Positions 45,961 through 53,613 of a DNA stretch of 64,000 nucleotides are shown piece by piece. How positions within the stretch are numbered: position 1 is the first letter of the stretch; every line of letters begins with the position of its first letter. This stretch comes from Mucispirillum schaedleri. GTDB lineage: Bacteria; Chrysiogenota; Deferribacteres; Deferribacterales; Mucispirillaceae. Both the position numbers and the translations under genes were made by a program. Where the stretch lies: positions 17,466 through 81,465 of the forward strand of contig CASEIN010000031.1 of assembly GCA_949287985.1 (NCBI GenBank), written 5' to 3'. The notes under the pieces were generated by a model, which saw nothing but the letters and a program-made list of their open reading frames with translations, searched no databases and was not told the DNA's origin.

Positions 45961-47079
45961 ATGAAAAAAATTATATTTATAGTAGTGTTATTATTTGCAG
46001 TAAATTTATATGCTGCTCCAAAAATAGATTATTCTAAAAGTTACCAGGTAACTTCTACTGCTGCATCAGAAAAATATGCAGTATTTGGCAGTTTTGATGG
46101 CAATATTAGGGTAGTATCATATGATACATCAGATATTTCACTGCTTGAAAACGCCCATAAAAAACCAGTAATATCATTATCTTTTAGTAAGGACGGCAGT
46201 TTTATGGCAAGCGCTTCCCAAGATGATGAGATTATTTTTTGGGATATGGTAGATTTTGTAGAAATAAAACGCATAAAAAAACATGGTCAAGGGGTAAGGG
46301 CAGTTGCTGTCAGCCCAAAAGGTGATATGCTTTATATCGCTTTTCCAAACAGCATATATGAATATGAAACAAGTAAATGGGTAAATACAGCTATTTTTGA
46401 AGGCTATGATAACGGTATATATAGTATTGAAATAAACAGTAAGGGGGATAGGCTTGCAGCAGGCTCAAAACTTGGAGATATTTATATAACAGATATTAAT
46501 AAGCAGGAAATAGTAAAGACAATAAAAGCAGGCAGACAGGTTATTATAAGCCTTGATTTTGCAGGTAGTAAAAACATACTTGCCAGTGGCAGTTATGATA
46601 GAACAGTAAGGGTTTATAATATAGATAGTGGAAAAACATTAAATGAGTTTTCATTATTTAGTGATACCATAAGGGGTGTGGCATTAAATAATGATGGCTC
46701 AAAGGTACTTGCTGGCTCAGATGATGGAAATATTTTAATATATGATTTATCAAGTGGGGCAGTAAAAAACCAAAGGATAGAAGGCAGTGGGGAAATAACA
46801 GCACTTTCTGCTCCAAAAAGTTTTAAGTTTGTAAACTATGGCAGGGGGCTTGCTTATGAAGAAGAACGCTGCGGCATCATTACATACCCTGCTAAAAAAG
46901 GTATATACCGAAAGCTTTATTCATTTATAGGAAGCGATATAATAATTTCAGAAAACGGCTACATGGCAGGCCGAGGTAACATGGGCGAATATATCTCATC
47001 TTACTACCGTGGCAACAAAGAAAGCATATCAGAGATTATGGAAAAATATTTCAGAAAAGATAAGCTGAAGATAAAATAA
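45961..47079 (+). CDS. Exported WD40-repeat beta-propeller protein
   Basis: 372 residues with signal peptide MKKIIFIVVLLFAVNLYAA. The mature part contains about six to seven WD40-like blades, for example KKPVISLSFSKDGSFMASASQDDEIIFWDM and GSKNILASGSYDRTVRVYNI, each with the S-x-D/D-x-x-[IV]-x-[IVL][WY]-[DN] ending. Such propellers are binding platforms; a periplasmic location is inferred. AAGGGCAGATT precedes the start. It is the last gene of the dnaE operon as I see it, with no terminator before the toxin-antitoxin genes. Confidence 0.85.
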   Translation: MKKIIFIVVLLFAVNLYAAPKIDYSKSYQVTSTAASEKYAVFGSFDGNIRVVSYDTSDISLLENAHKKPVISLSFSKDGSFMASASQDDEIIFWDMVDFVEIKRIKKHGQGVRAVAVSPKGDMLYIAFPNSIYEYETSKWVNTAIFEGYDNGIYSIEINSKGDRLAAGSKLGDIYITDINKQEIVKTIKAGRQVIISLDFAGSKNILASGSYDRTVRVYNIDSGKTLNEFSLFSDTIRGVALNNDGSKVLAGSDDGNILIYDLSSGAVKNQRIEGSGEITALSAPKSFKFVNYGRGLAYEEERCGIITYPAKKGIYRKLYSFIGSDIIISENGYMAGRGNMGEYISSYYRGNKESISEIMEKYFRKDKLKIK

Positions 47080-47090
47080 TCAAACTTCCA

Positions 47091-47119
47091 TTGAATATTT
47101 AGCATAATTATGATAATAT
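47091..47119 (+). promoter_or_regulatory. Putative toxin-antitoxin promoter
   Basis: TTGAAT (47091-47096), 17-base spacer, TAATAT (47114-47119), then an AACGGGAG ribosome binding site before the antitoxin start. The box choice in such AT-rich DNA is tentative. Confidence 0.45.
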
Positions 47120-47139
47120 AAAACGGGAGAGAAAATAAT

Positions 47140-47409
47140 ATGAAAATGATAAGACCTGTTTCAGATTTAAGAAATAATTTTGCAGATATATCAAAAACAG
47201 TTCATGAAACTTCAGAGCCTGTTTTTTTAACTAAAAACGGCTATGGAGATATGGTTGTTATGAGTATGGAAGCCTATGAAAATCTGCATTTCCAAAGTGA
47301 AGTATATTTCAAACTGCAAGAGGCAGAGCGTGAAGCAGAGTTATCAGATAAACGCTATTCTTCTAAAGATGTATTGCAAGCTGTGAAAGAAGCAATTAAA
47401 GGAGAATAG
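47140..47409 (+). CDS. Phd/YefM-family antitoxin
   Basis: 89 residues. The N-terminal half (IRPVSDLRNNFADISKTVHETSEPVFLTKNGYGDMVVMSMEAYENL) is the Phd/YefM DNA-binding fold; the C-terminal half is a helical, charged, probably disordered tail that would wrap the toxin. As in other pairs it should bind and repress its own promoter, with the toxin as co-repressor. The gene ends one base before the toxin start. The pair sits at the edge of the defence-like island. Confidence 0.92.
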   Translation: MKMIRPVSDLRNNFADISKTVHETSEPVFLTKNGYGDMVVMSMEAYENLHFQSEVYFKLQEAEREAELSDKRYSSKDVLQAVKEAIKGE

Positions 47410-47410
47410 C

Positions 47411-47722
47411 TTGTATAAATTAGAATATCTGCCTATTGCACTACAAGATATAGTTGAAATAGTAAATTATATTAGCCATACTTTAAAAAACCAAGAATCA
47501 GCATCTCTTTTGGCAGAATCATTTATAGCAAAGGCAGAAAGTTTACTTATATTTCCATATAAAAATCCAGTATATCAGCTAATCCGTCCTTTAAAATATG
47601 AATATAGAAAAATATTAGTAGAAAATTATATAATGTTTTACAGGGTAGATGAAGAAAAAAAGCTTGTAACAATAGCAAGAGTAATATATGCAAAACGAGA
47701 TTTTAGTAATTTATTAATATAA
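47411..47722 (+). CDS. RelE/ParE-family toxin
   Basis: 103 residues with the RelE/ParE fold: YKLEYLPIALQDIVEIVNYI at the start, a central helical hairpin, then KYEYRKILVENYIMFYRVDEEKKLVTIARVIYAKRDFSNLL at the end, typical of the superfamily. RelE-type members cut mRNA on the ribosome and ParE-type members poison gyrase; the terminal ARVIYAKRDF fits either. The start codon is TTG at 47411, five bases after GGAGA, which would keep toxin yield below antitoxin yield. No terminator is seen after it. Confidence 0.9.
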   Translation: MYKLEYLPIALQDIVEIVNYISHTLKNQESASLLAESFIAKAESLLIFPYKNPVYQLIRPLKYEYRKILVENYIMFYRVDEEKKLVTIARVIYAKRDFSNLLI

Positions 47723-47780
47723 ATAAAATAATTTTATATATGATAAGTTGAAAATAAACCTAAGTTAATAGTTTCTATTC

Positions 47781-47934
47781 CTTATTTTAAGATAACGGCT
47801 TTTCTTAAAATAACAAATCTCTTATTTTAAGTTCAGGGCTTAACTTAAAATAACGGCTTGCTTATTTTAAGTTTAGGTGTTAAGTTAAAATAACAAATTT
47901 CTTATTTTAAGTTAAGTGCATAACTTAAAATAAA
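47781..47934. repeat. Four 40-base palindromic repeats upstream of the Fic gene
   Basis: Units start at 47781, 47821, 47861 and 47901, an exact 40-base period. Each begins CTTATTTTAAG and ends with the complement CTTAAAATAA or a near match, with a variable 10-16 base centre, so each unit is an imperfect palindrome. The array ends 21 bases before the Fic start and most likely holds its operators and promoter. Arms are nearly invariant while centres differ, which is the mark of a binding site rather than a simple duplication. Confidence 0.9.
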
Positions 47935-47955
47935 GGCATATCAAAGGTAAGGTTT

Positions 47956-49113
47956 ATGAAAAGAGGACTACAGGGAAGATATGATATTTTAAAAATAGGC
48001 GGCGAAGAAGTTCGTGCTTTTATTCCTAATAAATTACCACTAAAACAGCCTTTAAAAATAGATGCAGAGCTTGCAAGAAAACTGGACAATGCCTTAGTAT
48101 CATTAGGCAGGCTGGACAGCATTTCTGAAATACTGCCAGATTCTTCACTATTTTTATATATGTATGTTAGGAAAGAGGCTGTATTATCTTCCATGATAGA
48201 AGGCACACAGTCTTCCATATCAGATTTATTAGTATATGAGTTAGAAGGTATTCCAGGAGTTCCTATTGATGATGCTATGGAAGTAAGTAATTATGTAAAA
48301 GCATTAGAATATGGTGTAAAAAGGATAGATGAAGGTTTTCCTGTAAGCAGCAGATTATTTAAAGAGATACATAATATACTTCTTTCAAAAGGCAGGGGCA
48401 GCACAAAAGAGCCAGGCCAGTATAGAACAAGCCAAAACTGGATAGGTGGCACAAGGCCAGGCAATGCAGTATTTGTGCCACCGCCACCAAATATGGTAGA
48501 AAGTTGTATGGGTAATTTAGAAACATTTATACATGATATGAAAAGTGTAACGCCAGTATTACTAAAAGCAGCTATCAGCCATGTACAGTTTGAAACAATA
48601 CATCCATTTTTAGATGGAAATGGAAGATTAGGCAGACTGCTAATATCACTATTGCTTTATGAAAATAAAGTGTTACAAAAACCGCTGCTTTATTTAAGCC
48701 TTTATTTTAAAATACACAGGCAGGCATATTATGAACATCTAATAAATGTGAGAATAAATGGTGACTGGGAAAAATGGATAGATTTTTTTGCAGATGCAGT
48801 TATACACACATCAAATCAGGCAGTAAATACTGCTAAAAATCTAATTGCATTAATAAATAGCCATGAATCAAAAGTGAATAATATGGGCAGAGCTTCAAGC
48901 ACAGCATTAGTTGTATACAGATGTTTTGTGAAACAGCCAGTATTAAATGCAAATGCAATACAAACCCAAACAAGTTTAAGTGCTGCCACCATACATTCAT
49001 CTTTAGAAAATTTAATAAAATTAGGCATACTAGAAGAAGTATCCCAGAAAAAACGAAATAAAATATTTGTTTATAAAGAATATATAAATATTTTAAATGA
49101 AGGAACAGAGTAA
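47956..49113 (+). CDS. Fic-domain protein with N-terminal inhibitory helix
   Basis: 385 residues. An N-terminal Fic_N-like region (about 20-100) carries the inhibitory motif SSMIEG (78-83; [S/T]xxxE[G/N]), whose Glu82 blocks ATP in class II Fic proteins. The core Fic motif HPFLDGNGRLGR starts at His216 and is complete, so AMP or another nucleotide could be transferred to a target Ser, Thr or Tyr. The C-terminal 80 or so residues form a winged-helix domain (NANAIQTQTSLSAATIHSSLENLIKLGILEE) that may bind DNA. The four palindromes just upstream suggest autoregulation. AAGGTAAGG serves as ribosome binding site. Confidence 0.93.
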   Translation: MKRGLQGRYDILKIGGEEVRAFIPNKLPLKQPLKIDAELARKLDNALVSLGRLDSISEILPDSSLFLYMYVRKEAVLSSMIEGTQSSISDLLVYELEGIPGVPIDDAMEVSNYVKALEYGVKRIDEGFPVSSRLFKEIHNILLSKGRGSTKEPGQYRTSQNWIGGTRPGNAVFVPPPPNMVESCMGNLETFIHDMKSVTPVLLKAAISHVQFETIHPFLDGNGRLGRLLISLLLYENKVLQKPLLYLSLYFKIHRQAYYEHLINVRINGDWEKWIDFFADAVIHTSNQAVNTAKNLIALINSHESKVNNMGRASSTALVVYRCFVKQPVLNANAIQTQTSLSAATIHSSLENLIKLGILEEVSQKKRNKIFVYKEYINILNEGTE

Positions 49114-49164
49114 GGGGAATGTAAGTGTAAATATTCATATACTTAACAAATTATAAATTTTTTA

Positions 49165-49193
49165 TGGACATTACTATATAAATAGTGTATAAG
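49165..49193 (+). promoter_or_regulatory. Putative promoter of the NurA-HerA operon
   Basis: TGGACA (49165-49170), 17-base spacer, TATAAG (49188-49193); ACTAT-ATAA-ATAGT in the spacer is a small palindrome that could be an operator. Start of nurA follows 16 bases later. Confidence 0.4.
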
Positions 49194-49209
49194 GTGTGCA
49201 GAGGATAAT

Positions 49210-50367
49210 ATGGGCAGAATAACTTCTAAAATCGCAGAAAGTACAAATGGCAAGAGTTTTAGTGCATTTAAATATAGTTATGATACAATAGGATTACCTC
49301 TTAATAATTACGATGATCAGGTTTTATACTCTGTTAAAGAAAACGGTGAAACTATTAAATATAGCCATACAATAGATCTGTGTGAAAAGGCAAAAAAACT
49401 AATGATACAGCAGCGAAGAGGTGCCAATCCATTATTTACTTATTTTTTAGATGGTTCAAGACGAACATTTAAAATAGATGATATCTCTTATAATAAAGAA
49501 ATTTTTCCGATTATAGCAGGTCAAGTTGGAGTAGGTTGTTGTAAAAGAATAAATAAACAATTAAAGATCTTTAAATATTATAATAAAAATATTATTGCAT
49601 TACCAGATAAGGCCAAACAAAATCAGTGGGATAGCCAGTTATCCTTTAAAAAGTTATTAGAGGATATTAATCAAATATTAGTAAAAACAAATATTAAAAT
49701 AGATGATATTCAAATATATAAAACATATAATTTAAAGGATGAAGATGAAATAGATTATGATAAGAAGGGAATTGCTACTATACAAACATTAATGGTAGAA
49801 GAAGAAAAACAGTTAGTAGCAGAGCTTGCTTCTAACAGAATACTTAATGATAGTAATTATTTGCTGAAAGATGGTTCATTAGAATACAGAATCAATAATA
49901 AATCAGAAGACGAGATAAAATTATTTAGGAATAATTATAGATATGTAGTTGGTGTATCTAAATCATTTAATCCTGCAAATTGTGTTGATGAAAAAGGACG
50001 TTCAAATACAAGTAAGATAGTTGATCTAAAATTATATCATAGAACTCCAGTAAGTATGTACACATCACAGTATAATAATATGAGGTTTGCGGTATGGTAT
50101 ATAAGAATAAGAGATAAACAATATACTCATAATGCATATGATGGCATCCTGAAAATTGAACAAATATTAGTATCTGATGAACAATGTAATTACGGTATTG
50201 AAAGTGAAATTGTTGATTTGATCAGTGCAAATATCATTAATGAACGAAATCCAGTTTGTTATGGTAGTGATATGAGATGGGCAAACCATTTATATCCTGT
50301 ATATTTAACAGAAAAATATGTTAAAAGTAGGTATATTGGAAATACTGTGTTTTTGAATTTATTTTAG
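49210..50367 (+). CDS. NurA-domain nuclease of a defence-like operon
   Basis: 385 residues. The metal-binding motifs of NurA 5'-3' nucleases are visible: FLDGS (Asp81) near the N-terminus and LLKDGSLEYR (Asp221) in the middle, with a C-terminal strand-helix end YDGILKIEQIL and HLYPVYLTEKYVKSR similar to the family's closing segment. In archaea NurA works as a dimer threaded onto the HerA hexamer to resect DNA ends; here the next gene is a HerA-like ATPase, 9 bases away. The sequence is divergent from archaeal NurA, so the family call rests on motifs plus context. AGAGG precedes the start. Confidence 0.78.
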   Translation: MGRITSKIAESTNGKSFSAFKYSYDTIGLPLNNYDDQVLYSVKENGETIKYSHTIDLCEKAKKLMIQQRRGANPLFTYFLDGSRRTFKIDDISYNKEIFPIIAGQVGVGCCKRINKQLKIFKYYNKNIIALPDKAKQNQWDSQLSFKKLLEDINQILVKTNIKIDDIQIYKTYNLKDEDEIDYDKKGIATIQTLMVEEEKQLVAELASNRILNDSNYLLKDGSLEYRINNKSEDEIKLFRNNYRYVVGVSKSFNPANCVDEKGRSNTSKIVDLKLYHRTPVSMYTSQYNNMRFAVWYIRIRDKQYTHNAYDGILKIEQILVSDEQCNYGIESEIVDLISANIINERNPVCYGSDMRWANHLYPVYLTEKYVKSRYIGNTVFLNLF

Positions 50368-50376
50368 GAGCAACTG

Positions 50377-52032
50377 ATGAAAAAAATCGGAAAAGTTATT
50401 GCAACAGAGAAAAATCCATCGACAATAGATGAGTTTTATTTTTGGACTAAAACAGATTTAATATTAAATCCTTTTGATGTTGTTAAAATTGATCACATTA
50501 GAGATAGTAAGTCATTTGCTGTAATAGAAGAAATATCCCATATAACAGATGCTGCAAATTTTCTTGCAAATTATATTTCAAGTGATTTTGGTGATATAGA
50601 AAGTGATGGAAATACATACAGAGTTGGTATGAACTATGTCAAAGCAAGAGTTATTGGAAATACAAAAAATATATACATCCCATTACAAAATGATTCTATT
50701 GTATTTTTGGCTACTAAAGATGAAATATCTTTATCACTAGGGTTATCGGATGTAGAATCTCCAATCGTTTGTGGATATATAGATATGTATGAAGGAATTG
50801 AAGGAGTAGACTCTATAAGAATACCAGTAGAGATGGATTCAAGATTTCTCATTGGCCCGGAAGGAGCACATTTAAATATTTCTGGTATATCTGGTCTTGC
50901 ATCAAAAACATCATATGCAATGTTTTTATTAAAAGCATTGCAAGATAGATCATTCATTGATAATAGTGATGACAATACGGCATTTATTCTGTTTAATGTA
51001 AAAGGAAAAGATCTCTTAGCAATTGATGAAAAAAATGCATTTAAAAATGACCAAGAACAACAGGAAACAGAACAACTATATAATGAAATGGGTTTAGAGT
51101 TTAGTCCATTTAGGCAAGTAAAGTATTTTTATCCATTTTCAAATAATAGTAAATGGAATACATATGCGGATAGTGAATACATCCAAAGACAAATGAGAAT
51201 GAAGAAAGGATTTTTCTATAAATACGATTATAAGTTAGGATTAGAACATATAGACCTTTTATTTTCAAGTATTGATGATCCAACTCAATCAATAGATGCA
51301 ATCATAAATTTTATAAATACAAACAATGACTTTAATAAAATCAATTCATGGAGTGGGTTTGTAGATAATATCAGTCAGTATGTAAAATCTGGTAATAACA
51401 AAGAGAAAGATATTACCGTTCAAAGTTGGAGAAAATTTTCTCGTATCGTAAATAAAGCAATTACAGGAAATGTAATATTTAATGAACCAACAGAATCAAT
51501 GGGAGAAATAGAATTATATAATGCATTTAAAAATATTAAGAAAAATGATGTATTTGTGATAGATATTGCGAAGCTTGACGAAAATATGCAGAGCTTTATT
51601 TTTGGTAGTGTTATTAGATATATATATGAGTTAAAATTAGAGTTAGATGAATCAAAAGAAATGCCTTCAAAAATCATAATATTTATTGATGAATTAAATA
51701 AATACGCATCTACTGATGTGCCGAAAACATCACCTATATTAAGGCAGATTTTAGATATTGCAGAGAGAGGAAGATCATTGGGTGTAATTTTATTCGGAGC
51801 AGAGCAATTTAAAAGTTCAATACATTCTAGGGTTGTTGGTAACTGTTCTGCTCATGCCTATGGAAGAACAAATGCTATTGAAGTTTCAAAAAGTGAATAT
51901 AAGTTTATTCCAAATGTATATAAAAGTATGATGACAAGATTGAAGCAAGGGGAGTATATTATACATAATCCAGCATTTAGGTCGTTATTAAATATAAAGT
52001 TTCCAAAACCAGTATACAAACAGTTTAAATAG
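50377..52032 (+). CDS. HerA-family ATPase/translocase with variant Walker A
   Basis: 551 residues. An N-terminal HAS-barrel-like region (about 1-150) precedes the RecA-like HerA/DUF87 core. Walker A is an unusual NISGISGLASKTSY (Lys177, Thr178), with Ala and Ser where the classical loop has Gly. Walker B is IIIFIDELNKY (Asp438, Glu439). The segment ILDIAERGRSLGVILFGAEQ holds a likely sensor/arginine finger, and the tail GEYIIHNPAFRSLLNIKFPKPVYK is typical of HerA. It should form a hexamer that pumps DNA and drives the NurA nuclease. GGAG precedes the start; the next gene follows 9 bases after the stop. Confidence 0.85.
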   Translation: MKKIGKVIATEKNPSTIDEFYFWTKTDLILNPFDVVKIDHIRDSKSFAVIEEISHITDAANFLANYISSDFGDIESDGNTYRVGMNYVKARVIGNTKNIYIPLQNDSIVFLATKDEISLSLGLSDVESPIVCGYIDMYEGIEGVDSIRIPVEMDSRFLIGPEGAHLNISGISGLASKTSYAMFLLKALQDRSFIDNSDDNTAFILFNVKGKDLLAIDEKNAFKNDQEQQETEQLYNEMGLEFSPFRQVKYFYPFSNNSKWNTYADSEYIQRQMRMKKGFFYKYDYKLGLEHIDLLFSSIDDPTQSIDAIINFINTNNDFNKINSWSGFVDNISQYVKSGNNKEKDITVQSWRKFSRIVNKAITGNVIFNEPTESMGEIELYNAFKNIKKNDVFVIDIAKLDENMQSFIFGSVIRYIYELKLELDESKEMPSKIIIFIDELNKYASTDVPKTSPILRQILDIAERGRSLGVILFGAEQFKSSIHSRVVGNCSAHAYGRTNAIEVSKSEYKFIPNVYKSMMTRLKQGEYIIHNPAFRSLLNIKFPKPVYKQFK

Positions 52033-52041
52033 AGGGATATA

Positions 52042-53613
52042 ATGAATATTGTTATTGGCAAGAATGTTATTGAGAATTTAACAACAGGTATGTATGAAGA
52101 TCCTAAAATTGTATTTAGAGAGTATATTCAAAACTCAGCTGATCAAATAGATAAGGCAATTGAAACTGGGTTATTAAAGCAAGGTGAAGGATATATTGAT
52201 ATAAATTTAGATTACCAATCAAGAAAAATATCTATAAAAGATAATGCAACTGGAATATCGAAGGAAAATTTTATAAAAATATTGTCAGATATTGCAAATT
52301 CAGAAAAAGATAGAGATAAGGATAAAGGTTTTAGAGGGATAGGAAGATTAGGCGGTTTAGCATATTGTGAAAAACTTATTTTTAAAAGCTCGTTTTATGG
52401 TGAAGAAACAGAGTCAGAAATGATTTGGGATGGCTTAAAATTAAAAGAAATATTAAATGACAACACAAATAAAATAGAAGCAGCAGAGTTAATAAAAGAG
52501 ATAATAACAACTAATCTTGGCATAGCACATAAGGATGAACACTATTTTGAAGTAATTTTAGAAAGAATATATGAAGAAAATAATGAATTGTTAGATGAAA
52601 AAGAGGTTGAACAGTATTTGCAAGCGGTTGCACCAGTTCCATATGCATCATCTTTTTATTTTAGATCTGAAATAAAAAAATATGCTGATAAGCATAATTT
52701 TAAAATAGATGAATATAGTATATATCTTAATGGAAAAGAAATTTTAAAACCTTATAGAATAGATATTTATGAAGGTGATATAAATAATAAAAAAATATGC
52801 GATAAAATAAAAGATTTAAAATTTGAAATTATAGAGTATGACAATACTATTTATGGGTGGATGTGGTATGGTGTTTCAAGATTTGAAAAACAAATGCAAT
52901 CTATTAATCTTATGAGGGGTATAAGGCTTAGAAAAGAAAATATACAAATAGGGAATTCAAACACATTAGGAAATAGTAAATTTTTTAAAGAACCAAGGGG
53001 TAATTATTATTTTATAGGAGAAGTATTTGCAACTTCAAATGATTTAATACCAAATGCAAGGCGAGATTATTTCAATAGTAATTATGCATGTGAAAAATTT
53101 GAATATGCTCTATCAGCCATAACATATGAACCATTATGTAAATTATATCACTATGCAAATGATTTTAAAAATGCTTTAAAAAAAGAAATAAAAAATATAG
53201 AAGAAATTAATAAAATAAAAAATGATTTACGTAATGGTAATGTAATTGACAAAGAAGAACATGATATAAAAATATTAACTATAGAAGAAAATAGAAAAAA
53301 TATTAAAAAATTGCGTGAAGAAGTTGAAAAAATAAAAAATAAAATATATAAAAATAACAATGATGTTTTTAGACGAGTTGCAAATGCGATACAGGAAAAA
53401 TATAGTGATGATCACAAAAATATATTAAAAGAAAATTGCGAAATTGATGAGATTAAAAAAAATAAAAATTATAAAACACAAGAATTGAGTAAATTAAATA
53501 AAAGAGAACAAAAGTTGATTTCAAAAATATACCAAATTATACAACAAAATTTACCAACTGAAATGGCAACAGATCTTATTAATACTATACAGGAACAATT
53601 AAAACATGGCTAG
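52042..53613 (+). CDS. Hsp90-like (GHKL) ATPase
   Basis: 523 residues. The N-terminal 200 or so carry the Bergerat ATP fold shared by Hsp90, MutL, gyrase B and histidine kinases: N-box EYIQNSADQ (Asn31, Asp34), G1 box DNATGIS (Asp67, Gly71) and lid/G2 box GFRGIGRLGG (96-105). A middle domain contains RDYFNSN (Hsp90-like region), and residues about 370-523 are strongly charged coiled coil. No kinase His box or gyrase parts are seen. An Hsp90-like or MORC-like ATP clamp is likely. It overlaps the radical SAM gene by 8 bases, so they are cotranslated. Confidence 0.85.
   Translation: MNIVIGKNVIENLTTGMYEDPKIVFREYIQNSADQIDKAIETGLLKQGEGYIDINLDYQSRKISIKDNATGISKENFIKILSDIANSEKDRDKDKGFRGIGRLGGLAYCEKLIFKSSFYGEETESEMIWDGLKLKEILNDNTNKIEAAELIKEIITTNLGIAHKDEHYFEVILERIYEENNELLDEKEVEQYLQAVAPVPYASSFYFRSEIKKYADKHNFKIDEYSIYLNGKEILKPYRIDIYEGDINNKKICDKIKDLKFEIIEYDNTIYGWMWYGVSRFEKQMQSINLMRGIRLRKENIQIGNSNTLGNSKFFKEPRGNYYFIGEVFATSNDLIPNARRDYFNSNYACEKFEYALSAITYEPLCKLYHYANDFKNALKKEIKNIEEINKIKNDLRNGNVIDKEEHDIKILTIEENRKNIKKLREEVEKIKNKIYKNNNDVFRRVANAIQEKYSDDHKNILKENCEIDEIKKNKNYKTQELSKLNKREQKLISKIYQIIQQNLPTEMATDLINTIQEQLKHG

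Noticed and set aside
47781..47934. CRISPR array
   Set aside because: The period is regular, but the whole unit is a palindrome with only a 10-16 base variable centre and about 6 bases between units. There are no 30-base spacers and no cas genes nearby.
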